From: Anaspis maculata
Lineage: Eukaryota > Arthropoda > Insecta > Coleoptera > Scraptiidae
Assembly (NCBI GenBank): GCA_949128115.1
Contig: OX421963.1
Coordinates: 1,116,001 to 1,180,000 of the forward strand
Length of the DNA: 64,000 nucleotides
Reading direction: 5' to 3'
The position numbers were made by a program, and so were the translations under genes. This document shows positions 1-10,513 of this stretch, in pieces; position 1 is the stretch's first letter; each line of letters opens with the position of its first letter. Under the pieces are notes generated by a model. The model was not told the origin of the DNA, ran no database searches, and worked only from the letters and a program-made list of their open reading frames with translations.

Positions 1-960
1 CAACTTCTGTCAACAACAAGCGCGTTTTGACAGCACTGATTGAAGTTAAGCTACGTTTACACCGGTAAGTGAACAGTAAAAATCTTTCGGCGCAAAATAA
101 TTCAAGCTTCAGCTATAATGGCGGAGACACTGGATGTACAGTCGGCGAATGTTCCATTCTGTGTGAATCAAGCTCCAATTAAATCAAGCATGTGTGAACG
201 GCAATCGTCGTAAGTTATTATAAACTATCATTTTTGTGTCGTGTAAGCCAAGCTCTACTTCAGTAAATTCTTCTGGAGTGGACTTTTTTTTGCTAGTACG
301 ATTACTTATCGCTCTTCCCGGCTAGCCTCAATGACTGCAGCATGGTCAGGTTTTCCGCTTGCAAGCCAACCTTTAGCGCCTCTGCTTTTTCTTCCACGAG
401 AAGTATATCCGCAATTTTCGGTGATGCAGATAAAGCACAACTTATATTTTCGTACTGTATCATTCATTGTCTTGAGTGCAGTTCGACGAGTTCCAATGCA
501 AGTTTAGACTCTCAGCGTGAGCTTACCTTCAGCTCAAGTTTTCATTTCCAGTGTGGCCTTGGCTTCGGTGCTGTGGCTCTAAGCCGACAAGAAGTGAAGA
601 TAAAGCATAGTTCACACGAAAAGAACATTTTTATCTAGAACTATTATTACTTCAACCGCTTTGTTGAATGAACGCAAATGATAAAGTCAACCGACTTACT
701 TGTTCTGCATGAACCAAGCTTCAAAATGTTCGGATAGAAAATATCGTCATTTTCATCACCTGATAGCAGCATGTAAATCGAGCTTTGCTTGAAGTGTTTC
801 ATACAGCTTGAAAAAATGACCTGGTAAATGGTTTGTGATGCGTAAACCAAGCTTTAGCTGCAGTCTGTAAACGAAGTGACACTTTGTTAACACAATGCAA
901 GCTGAGCTCTCGCGGCTAAGCCTACAATAATCATAATATATGAATTTTTTGTTGTCGCAG
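1..960. repeat. Diverged monomers of the ~171-bp satellite (array A, left part)
   Basis: This stretch has no convincing gene. It contains degraded copies of the boxes seen in the next array: ATAAAGCACAAC near 429 and ATAAAGCATAGTTCACACGA near 600, about 170 bp apart, and several CAGCTT/AAGCTCAG-like pieces. It reads as the decayed edge of the satellite. The small ORFs here (for example 342-638) have no recognisable domain and are taken as chance. Confidence 0.55.
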
Positions 961-2220
961 ATGAAGCCCAGTTCACACGAGTAGATTTTTGGTGATTATT
1001 ACTTATTGATTCGAATCACTCTCGACAAATACTACTCACTGGGGCAAGTTTGAGCTTCCAGTGCAAACTCAGCTTTGGTGTCATTTCTTATGCAGTTATA
1101 AGCTGCTCATACACTCTCGTATGTAGCTACAGATGAAGCCCAGTTTACACGAGAATATTTCTGAAAATTATTACTTATTGCTTCGAAACACTCTCAACGA
1201 CTACTAATCACTGGCGCAACTTTGGGCTTCCAGTGCAAGCTCAGCTTCAGCGCAATTCATTACGCAGTTATAAGCTGCTCATACTCTATCGTTTGTACAC
1301 ATAAAGCCCAGTTCACACGAGAATATTTTTGGTGATTATTACTTACCGCGCCGAATCACTCTCAACGATTACTACTCATTGGCGCAAGTTTGGGATTTCA
1401 GTGCAAGCTTAGCTTAGTAACTCTAAACGACTACTACTTACTGGTACAAGTTTGGGGTTCCAGTGCAAGCTCAGCTTTTGCGTAATTTTTCACGCAGTTT
1501 CGAGCCGATTATACACTTTTGTTTGTACAGATAAAGCCAAGTTTACACGAGAATATTTTTGGTGATTATTGCTTTTCGCTCCAAATCAATGTCAATGACT
1601 ACTACTCACTGGAGGAAGTTTGAGCTTCCAATGCAAGCTTAGCTTTAGCGTCACTTCTTACGCAATTATAAGCTGCTCATACAGTATCGTTTGTACAGAT
1701 AAAGCCCAGTTCACACAAGGATATTTTTGGTGATTATTACTCAACGCTCCGAAACACTCTCAACGACTACTAGGTACTCACTGGCGCAAGTGTGGGCTTT
1801 CAGTGCAAGCTCAGCTTTAGTGTGGATTTTTTTGCAGTTTCAAGCTGCTCAACTCTCTTGTTTGTATAGGTAGAGCCCAGTTGACATAAGAATATTTTTG
1901 GTGATTATTACTCATCGCTCCAAGTCCCTCTTAGCAAGTATACACTACTCACTGGCGCAAGTTTTGGTTTTCAAAACAAAGCTTAGCTTTAGCGTCATTT
2001 CTTACGCAGTTATAATCTGCTGATACACTCTTGTTTCTACAGATAAAGCCTAGTTCACAAGATAATATTTTTTTGTGATTATTACCTAACGCTTCGAGTC
2101 ACTTTCAACGACTACTACTTACTGGCGCAAGCGAGGGCGCAAGCTTGGGCTTCCAGTGCAAGCTCAGCTTTAGCTCAAAATTCTACGCAGTTTTGAGCCG
2201 CTCATACACTACCTTATCCA
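960..2220. repeat. Tandem satellite array A, ~171-bp monomer, about 7 copies
   Basis: The box AGATAAAGCCCAGTTCACAC recurs near 959, 1131, 1300, 1528, 1697, 1870 and 2041, a spacing of about 170 bp; the one 228-bp step contains a partial internal duplication near 1396-1440. Each monomer also has GGTGATTATTACT, a CACTGGCGCAAGTTTGGG segment, and GTGCAAGCTCAGCTTTAG about 120 bp after the first box. The monomer is nucleosome-sized. The two boxes are inverted relatives of each other and are shared with array B at 39165-44010. Confidence 0.85.
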
Positions 2221-3039
2221 TTGGATTGGATAATATACTAGGTTTAGAGTAATCAACAGTTCAAAAAGCGTAGTATTGTACTCTCGTATAATGACCATTA
2301 CTTATTCTGATGCTTCACGACCCTAATCAAGGCATGTGCCGGCGTACTCCATCCTTGTTAGTAATAGCAGTCATTATACACGCTCGTTGAATAACTTTTA
2401 TATTACTAAATTCGTCTTTACGGCGTTGAAGTCTAGTAGTTGCAGAACTTGCAGAAGTCCGTCAGCGAATCGGCGCAAGTGTTGCCGTGAGCAAATGAAC
2501 ATTCAGTTGAGGTGTAAGCGACGCTTTATGAAAAAAATGGTTGATTTGTTGAGCTGGGAAAATCACTCACCAAAAAAAGACGATACGACTTTATTTTAGC
2601 TATAAAGTGTCGCTTGCACTTGACTTATAAACTAATCACTTGGGGAACATGTTTTTCTACAATTCAATTCGAAGGTTTTCACAACATTGGGATTAACGCC
2701 GTGAAGGCAGCTTTATTCGCTGAAAAAGAAACACTGGGAAAAACTGTTTTTTGACTAAATCAAAAGCTTGTGTGGCTACCAAGATTACCTAATGGTGTGG
2801 AAGCTGCTTTAGTCACAGGAGAAGTTTAAAAAAGCGCTCGCTTATACAAGCCAGCATGACCCAAGCTGTTTTGCTAAAGCTTCGCTTACACTCACCTAAG
2901 TATTACCAAATTGCGCTTGAGATTGATTATGATAATACCAGAAGAAGTCTTGGAATATGACCCTGCCTTATTCATTGGATTGAATAATAAATATACTTGT
3001 TATTCGATTGTGCTAATTTTGGAAATACTTCACCAGTTA
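2221..3039. other. Gene-free stretch, no clear structure
   Basis: No coding region or complete element is recognisable. TTCATTGGATTGAATAATA near 2970 resembles CCATTGGATTGGATAATA near 2217, so this may be an older decayed repeat. The 87-codon ORF at 2336-2599 has no known domain. Confidence 0.4.
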
Positions 3040-3900
3040 GAGAAGCATGGTATTATACTCTGGCACTGCGAGCAATATTGCAGATAAGAGCCTTACCAGT
3101 AAGCACGAGTACGTCAAATTAACGTCAAAAAACGGTGTTCATCACCATATCTTGATACGTTTGACGTTTGTATTTCAACGTTTCTTCCAGGTTGATGTGG
3201 CAACTGATAAGATGCTTGAGCAAAGTTTGATCAGCATTGGCTATCGTTAAAAACCGTTTTTGATTTAAAAATAGACGTACAATTTTGATTTTGACGGGAA
3301 CGTTTCAAAGACGTTTTAAACAAAGCACTTAATTATGACAAAAAAAAATCGTTGGATAAACGAAAGTTAACAAACGTTCAATTAGCGTCAATCATGATTC
3401 AAAAAACTTACCTGGTTAGAAGATTAACGTTTGATTCAAGATCTGATTTCAACGTTCTCAAAACGTACAAAATAAACGTAATATCATTGCTAAGAAATTA
3501 TTGTTGAATAAACAAAGCTTAGAGGAACGTTTGGTTGACATTGGTGATGATTCAACCTCTCTGGCTAGGAAATGAACGTTTCGTTCCACTTTGATCGAAA
3601 CGTTTCCAAGACGTACAAAGTGAACATATGATTTCACGTTTTTGATACGATGATTTGGTGCCTCAAAAACGTCGAAAGTAACGTCTCAAGAACGTCTATT
3701 GAATGTTTTGTACGCAATTTATTCAGCGTTTCAAAACCGTTCTGCATGAAAACGTTGAAGCTCAAGCGTTTCATAACCGTTTTGATAGAAACGTCTCAAG
3801 AGGCGAAATTCAGCCGTTCATTTAGCCCTTTTTTCAACTTTTTTGAACGTTCGCTTTCTTTCCTCATCCAAACGTTTTACTAACGATGTTTTGCTCACTG
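3040..3900. repeat. AACGTTT-rich degenerate short repeat
   Basis: The hexamer AACGTT and variants (AAACGT, ACGTTT, GAACGTTTC) recur every ~20-40 bp through this block with no fixed long period. The self-complementary core AACGTT makes the stretch rich in short dyads. No gene is supported; the ORF at 3650-3883 simply reads through it. Confidence 0.6.
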
Positions 3901-5059
3901 GGAGGTATATGTTCAGACAAAATTTCGATTGGAGCTCCCTAATAATAATTAACACCTGCAATACCGAAATTTGCACGATTATCATTCAACGTTTAAATTC
4001 ACAAGAAATTCGCTTTCTACACAGTTGTTATATTTAATTAGCGACCTGCTCAAAAAAATAATTAGCTTCGCATATACTTATCCTCAAACTTTGAGCCTTT
4101 ATATTCCTCATTTTATAATATTTTTTCATGAACCGCATACATACTGCATATATGTGCGATTTTTCTTTTAATTGATGAAAGAATTTTTTTGCAATTAACT
4201 CGAGCTTGTTCCAGCAATGGCATTCCGCAATTATACGCAGACATACCAACGTCGAAATAATAAAAAGAGAGTAAAAATGCAAACAGTGTGCAATTAAGGA
4301 GGTATTAAACATAATATGATTAAATTTATACCTATACCTGTGTGCACCACAACAACAACAACAACAAAAAACAACTCAATTAAGATGCATCAAACGTCAC
4401 TTTGGTCGGGTATTTTCACGGAGACTTATGAGGAAAAAATTGCGATAACGTGTAATTATTTTAAACAATAAGTACGTAACGTGCACATAAACAAAAGATG
4501 CATTTTTAATTAGAACTGCCATAAATAAGCTGCTCGAAAAAAAAAGAGTTGGAAATATAAATATTTTTGCGCCGATCTTATCGCGGGAAACTCACCGGCA
4601 GGCGGGAGGATTGGCCCTGGTTTCGATTTGAATCATGATGAATTGCAGTGGATTCATATTAAATTGTTAATTTTCATGACTCGAAGGAATAACGGAAGCT
4701 TTTTTCTGATTCGCCACGTAGGTAGCTGGCATAATGTGGTATTATGCAGATTGCAGGTATACCTACGGTTTTTCTGCCACAGCCTGTTCAAGTTTGAAGA
4801 AATCGGTTGTGTCACCCCAAAGCTTCCCCGACTAGTATCCAGGAACCTATGGAATTTTTTGTTCGGAACGTCCCTCCCGGTGGGAAATTGGGATTAGAGA
4901 GAAAGTTTGAAAATAATTTGCAGGAAATTGAAAATTTTGTCAGGAAAATTTGAATTGGCCGGGAAAGCCTCAAATCTGATTCCAAATCATCTCATTGTGA
5001 AAATCGTCAATTGAGGCTTCACTAAGCTTCATCATTCAAGTCCGGTCTCGACAACCCAG
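3901..5059. other. Gene-free stretch with a (CAA)n microsatellite
   Basis: A short (CAA)n tract lies at about 4347-4374. The rest is AT-rich sequence without a recognisable gene or element. From about 4900 it grades into AAATTTT/GGAAA-rich sequence leading to the next array. Confidence 0.45.
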
Positions 5060-8000
5060 GCCGGTTTTACATTTTCAACCCCGTTGAAATCTTGAGAAAT
5101 CCATGGAAAATTTTGGCAGTCCTGAAAAATCTCAAGAAATATCTTTAAAGTCTTTCAGAAATCTCTTGTAGATCCCTGGAATCCCGTAGAAATCGGCAGA
5201 AATCAATAGAGGTTTCCAAAAATACTGAGCAACTTTTAGGAATCCTATACTAATCAACAGGAATTTCTAGAGATCCAGCCCAGCAGAAATCTCCAAAAAC
5301 CCCTAGAAATATTCTAGAAATCTTCGAAAAATTTCGTACAAAACTTCATAAATCCCAAATTCTTCGAAATAAACTTAGTTGAAAAAAGAAATTAATTTGA
5401 AAGTTGACAAAAAGTCCTTAGAAATCTCGTATAAATCTTTAGGAGCTCTCAAAAATCTTGTAGAATTATTTGAGGATCTATAAAAAATCATGAAAACCTT
5501 TAGAAACTTCAAGAATATTGTAGAAATTCTTAGAACTCCCTAATATTTTCTCCAATTCTTAGAAATCACGCAGAAATTTCTGGGAATCTCTAGAAATCTT
5601 CACAAATTCCATAGAAATCTTGAAAACTTCAGACACTTCATACAAATCTTCACTCTATCCGTAGAAATCTTGAACACAATAGAAATTACATACATATTTT
5701 CAAGCTCAGAACTCCCTACAAATTTTCGGAAATCTTCAAAAATCTGTAGTGACCCCACAATTTTTTGAAATCTCTAGAAATCTTGTATGAATCTTCAGAA
5801 ATCCTTACAAATTCCGTAGAAAAATTCAGAAAACTCTAGGAATCCAAAACGAAACTTTAAGAATCCCTAGAAATCCCGTGAGAATGTACAGAGATCCCTA
5901 GAAATTCTCACAGGAAGTCTTGAATATTCCGTAAGTATCTTCAGTTATCCTGGAGAAATCTTCACAAATCGCTGATTTTTTTTCAAAAATCTTGTGGAAT
6001 CTCAAGGAATGTGATACAAATCTTTATGATTCCTGGAAATTCTGCGAAAATGATTAAAAAATTTACAGAGATTTTTGAGAATCCTCAACATTCTCAAATA
6101 ACCTCTACAAAATCTCGTCGAGATTTTTTAAGATCTAACTTCATGTATTCATGATCGAAAATGAACTCTATTATTATTGAATATGTAGTTCTTCTGTCTA
6201 CACTACTTTATAAAGGGCGTTGTCTATTTGACCTATATATATTTTGTCTATTATTGTTGTTATTATTATTACCCCTGGAAATCCCGTAGAAAGTTCCAAA
6301 AACTCATAGAAACTCTCAGAAATCGTTGTGAATTTTCAAAATTCTATGCAATCGTTGGAATTTCCAAGATATTCCGTAGAAATGCTGAAAAATTCCTAGG
6401 GGCTTTTGTAAATCCCGTAAAAATCAATAGAGTTTTCCAAAAATACTGAGCAACTTTTAGGAATCCTATACTAATCAACAGGAATTTCTAGAGATCCAGC
6501 AGAAATCTCCAAAAATCCGTAGAAATATTCATAAATCTTTGAAAAATTTCGTACAAAACTTCATAAATTCCAAATTTTTCGAAATAAACTTAGTTGAAAA
6601 AAAGAATTAATTTGAAAGTTGGAAGAAAATCCTCAGAAATCTCGTATAAATCTTTAGAAGCTCTCAAAAATCTTGTAGAATTATTTGATGATCTATAAAA
6701 AATCATGAAAACCTTTAGAAACTTCAAGAATATTGTAGAAATTCTGAGAACTCCCTTATAATATTTTCTCCTATTCTTAGAAATCACGCAGAAATCCCTG
6801 GGAATCTCTGGAATACTTCACAAATTCCATAGAAATCTTGAAAACTTTAGACACTTTATACAAATCTTCACTCTGTCCGTAGAAATCTTGGACAAAATAG
6901 AAATTACATACATATTTTCAAGCTCAGAACTCCCTACAAATTTTCGGGAATCCTCAGAAATCTGTAGTGACCCCAACAATTTTTTGAAATCTCTAGAAAT
7001 CTTGTATGAATCTTCAGAAATCCGTACAAATTCCGTAGGAAAATTCAGAAATCTCTAGGAATCCAAAACGAAACTTCAAAAATCCCTAGAAATCCCGTAA
7101 GAATGTACAGAGATCCCTAGAAATTCTCACAGGAATTCTTGAATATTCCGTAAATATCTTCAGTTATCCTATAGAAATCTTCCCAAATCTCTGAAATTTT
7201 TCCAAAAATCTTGTGGAATCTTCAGGAATCTCTAGAAATGTAATACAAATCTCTATGATTCCTGGAAATTCTGCACAAATAATTGGAAAATTTACAGAGA
7301 TTTTTGAGAATCCTCAACATTCTCCAAGAACCTCTACAAAATCTTGTCGAAATTTTTTAAGATCTAACGTCATGTATCCATGATGGAAAATAAACTCTAT
7401 TATTATTAAATATGTAGTTCTTCTGTCTACACTACTTTATTAAGGCGTTGTCTATTTGACCAATATATATTTTGTCTATTATTGTTATTATTATTATTAT
7501 TATCCCTGGAAATCCCGTAGAAAGTTCCAAAAACTCATAGAAACTCTCAGAAATCGTTGTTAATTTTTGAAATTTTATGCGAATCGTTGGAATTTCCAAG
7601 ATATTTCGTAGAAATGCTGAAAAATTCCTAGAGGTTTTTGGGAATCCCGTAGAAATCGGCAGAAATCAATAGAGATTTCCAAAAATACTGAGCAACTTTT
7701 AGGAATCCTATACTAATCAACAGGAATTTCTAGAGATCCAGCAGAAATCTCCAAAAATCCCTAGTAATATTCAGAAATCTTTGAAAAATTTCGTGCAAAA
7801 CTTCATAAATCCCAAATTTTTCGAAATAAACTTAGTTGAAAAAAAGAATTGATTTGAAAGTTGGGAAAAAATCCTTAGAAATCTCGTATAAATCTTTAGA
7901 AGCTCTCAAAAATCTTGTAGAATTATTTGATGATCTATAAAAAATCATGAAAACCTTTAGAAACTTCAAGAATATTGTAGAAATTCTGAGAACTCCCTAA

Positions 8001-8100
8001 TAATATTTTCTCCTATTCTTAGAAATCACGCAGAAATCCCTGGGAATCTCTGGAATACTTCACAAATTCCATAGAAATCTTGAAAACTTTAGACACTTTA

Positions 8101-8188
8101 TACAAATCTTCACTCTGTCCGTAGAAATCTTGGACAAAATAGAAATTACATACATATTTTCAAGCTCAGAACTCCCTACAAATTTTCG
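8101..8188. repeat. Left copy of the 88-bp target-site duplication
   Basis: This starts TACAAATCTTCACTCTG and ends CCCTACAAATTTTCG. It matches 10426-10513 except for two substitutions (AGAAATCTTGGAC here, AGAAGTCTTGAAC there). Removing the element plus one copy restores the ~1.24-kb period of the host array, which supports a true duplication over chance array similarity. Confidence 0.88.
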
Positions 8189-8190
8189 AC

Positions 8191-10146
8191 GACGCAAGAC
8201 ACCCTTACCTCGACCAGGACTTCAGAAAACAAGAATTGCGAAAGATATTGTCTCACTTAAAATCAAACAAAAGCCCCGGCCCGGATGGTATACCAAATGA
8301 AATTTTCAAAAACTTCCCGGAAGAAGGCGTTCAGTATCTTTTGTCACTTTTTAACCATATTTTAGAGCAAGAAAAAACTCCTAGAGCCTGGGGTAAAATC
8401 CAGTTAGTACATCTGTACAAAAAGGGCGACAAGGCAAAACCAGAAAATTATAGAGGTCTATCACTGATAAATGTATGCGCAAAAATATTCACCACGCTTT
8501 TAACAAATAGGATTGATACTTTTTCTGAAAGTTGTGGGCTGTTACCGGAGGGCCAAGGGGGCTTTCGTAAAAACCGATCTTGTCTGGACAACATTTTCAC
8601 ATTAAACGCCGTGATAGAGAACAACTTGAGACTTAAGGGACGTAAGATTTACGCGCTGTTCGTAGACTACAAAAGGGCTTTTGACGAAGTTAGACACCAC
8701 CTGTTATGGGATTCACTCTTTGAGCTAGGTATAAGCGGCAAGATGATAAGGATAATCAAAAGCATCTACGAAAGTGCTCATGTTCACCTCTTGAACGAGA
8801 ATGGTGGGAGGAGTGAAGAAATCAAAATTACAAAGGGAGTTTTGCAGGGAGATCCGTTAAGCCCGCTTTTATTCTCACTATTTACTGCAGACTTGGATAA
8901 CTTCTTATCAGTGAGGGGAGCGAAGGGGGTACCGTTGGATGAACAAGAAAACATCATCAGTTTGTTATATGCCGACGACACGGTTGTGTTGGCAGACTCC
9001 CCTGTAGAAATGCAGAGAAACATACGCATTCTGGAAGAATACACTAAAGTAAAACAACTGACAGTCAATATTCAAAAAACAAAAATAATGATATTCAGAC
9101 GAGGTGCCAGGGTAAAACAAGATCGTTTTTGCTTTGAAAATACAAACATAGAAATAGTAAATAGCTATAAATATCTAGGAACCACGCTTAGTTTCAACAA
9201 TTCACACAAGTTAGCGCTCCAGGGGCAAGCCTCCAAAGCCAAGTTAGCAACAGGTGCAATTAGTAACTTGATTGGTCGATCCAAAATGTCCAACATAAAC
9301 TCAGTTTTCCATCTTTACGACACAACCGTTATAAGCACACTGATGTATAATGCAGTTCTATGGGGAATAAAATACACTGAGGAGCTGGAGAAAATACAAG
9401 TAGGTTTTTTCAAGAAAGCGTTTCACCTAAGAAATAATGTGCCGAACAGCGTGGTCCGCACTGAGTTTGGTCTGGTTAGGCTGAGTTGGGTAGTTATCAA
9501 GTACGTACTCTGTTACATGTTCAAAGTTAACAATCTGAGAGAAAATAGATACCCAAAGAGAGCTCTGCTCAGGCTGATCAAATTGAACGGAACCACTCCC
9601 TGCAGCCAGTTCAACTGGTACACAAGGCTGTCAAATTTCTTGAGCCTCAGCGAGATCAAACTGAACATAAACGACTTGAACCTTAACAAAATTGATGACA
9701 TACTAAAGTCGTACTTCAATCTGCTTAAAATTGAGGATATGAACAATATTCTTTTATCTGTCAATAACGTACAATATAAACATCTGGTACCTAAGAATAC
9801 AGTTCACTACATTAACAATGCAGAAATTCCAATCTCACTTAAAAGACTTATGTCACAATTAAGAACAGTAAGCAATACAACCGCAAAGATCTACGTCAAT
9901 AAAACAACTCACACCATTGATCTCACAGGTGACTGTACCATTTGCTGCATGAGGAGGACAGAGTCACTTCGTCACATTTTTTTTGAATGCCCGTTGTATT
10001 CTCCGTACAGGCCTTGGTTCATAAGTCATTTTTCTCACCACGATGAGCACGACATTTTGAACAGTAACGAGCTCATTGATATTACCATCTTGTACAGGTA
10101 CCTCTCCGGATGCATGAAACTTAGAGATTTCATCCTGAGCGACTAA
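8191..10146 (+). CDS. Reverse transcriptase of a truncated non-LTR retrotransposon (C-terminal part of ORF2)
   Basis: The enzyme would copy the element RNA into DNA at the nicked target. The frame is open from the truncation point (first full codon GAC at 8191); no ATG begins it, and the first sense codons are the continuation of a longer ORF2. About 651 residues remain. Visible motifs, numbered from 8191, are KSPGPDGIPNE near 27-37, LVHLYKKGD near 73-81, the NYRGLSL motif near 86-92, FVDYKRAFD near 157-165 with the first catalytic Asp, GVLQGDPLSP near 216-225, and the catalytic YADD at 260-263. A C-terminal finger C-x2-C-x9-H-x4-C is encoded at about 9934-9990. No frameshift or stop breaks it, which suggests a fairly young insertion. 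The endonuclease is absent. The copy probably cannot move by itself but could be expressed from a nearby promoter. Confidence 0.95.
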   Translation, partial: DARHPYLDQDFRKQELRKILSHLKSNKSPGPDGIPNEIFKNFPEEGVQYLLSLFNHILEQEKTPRAWGKIQLVHLYKKGDKAKPENYRGLSLINVCAKIFTTLLTNRIDTFSESCGLLPEGQGGFRKNRSCLDNIFTLNAVIENNLRLKGRKIYALFVDYKRAFDEVRHHLLWDSLFELGISGKMIRIIKSIYESAHVHLLNENGGRSEEIKITKGVLQGDPLSPLLFSLFTADLDNFLSVRGAKGVPLDEQENIISLLYADDTVVLADSPVEMQRNIRILEEYTKVKQLTVNIQKTKIMIFRRGARVKQDRFCFENTNIEIVNSYKYLGTTLSFNNSHKLALQGQASKAKLATGAISNLIGRSKMSNINSVFHLYDTTVISTLMYNAVLWGIKYTEELEKIQVGFFKKAFHLRNNVPNSVVRTEFGLVRLSWVVIKYVLCYMFKVNNLRENRYPKRALLRLIKLNGTTPCSQFNWYTRLSNFLSLSEIKLNINDLNLNKIDDILKSYFNLLKIEDMNNILLSVNNVQYKHLVPKNTVHYINNAEIPISLKRLMSQLRTVSNTTAKIYVNKTTHTIDLTGDCTICCMRRTESLRHIFFECPLYSPYRPWFISHFSHHDEHDILNSNELIDITILYRYLSGCMKLRDFILSD

Positions 10147-10400
10147 AAACCAACAGCAATTGCCCGTCGTAGTTTCATGGGCTGAGCTTTTCACTTTCAT
10201 TGTTGGTACACACTTCACAGACTCCGACCGCAAAAACATGTCTTAACACCTTATTTTTGTTACACCTTATTAGTGTTGTTGTTTATTTTCAAATTTTATT
10301 TGCATATCATATAGGTACTTTATATCATGTTATTTCAAGAATATTATTTAAGTTTCCCTCCAATTGTTCATGACTGTAAAGTCTTTACAAACAATAAACC

Positions 10401-10425
10401 ACTTACTTACTTACTTACTTACTTA
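10401..10425 (+). repeat. (ACTT)n 3' tail of the retrotransposon
   Basis: Six ACTT repeats close the element just before the right target-site copy. LINE elements with short tandem repeats instead of poly(A) at the 3' end are known. The last bases are ambiguous with the target. Confidence 0.85.
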
Positions 10426-10513
10426 TACAAATCTTCACTCTGTCCGTAGAAGTCTTGAACAAAATAGAAATTACATACATATTTTCAAGCTCAGAACTCC
10501 CTACAAATTTTCG
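10426..10513. repeat. Right copy of the 88-bp target-site duplication
   Basis: This is the partner of 8101-8188, with two mismatches over 88 bp. The array continues directly into GGAATCCTCAGAAATC, as in the uninterrupted units near 6950. Confidence 0.88.

Larger units (their letters stand above)
8189..10425 (+). mobile_element. 5'-truncated non-LTR (LINE-type) retrotransposon ending in an (ACTT)n tail
   Basis: The inserted segment is 2237 bp. It carries one long reverse-transcriptase ORF, a ~250-bp 3' UTR and an (ACTT)n simple-repeat tail at 10401-10425 instead of poly(A). It lacks ORF1 and the endonuclease domain because the 5' end is cut off just before the reverse transcriptase, the usual outcome of incomplete target-primed reverse transcription. 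It is bounded by an 88-bp duplication of the host array. The clade is not assigned: the RT core, the C-x2-C...H-x4-C finger and the lack of an RNase H fit several LINE clades. Confidence 0.93.
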
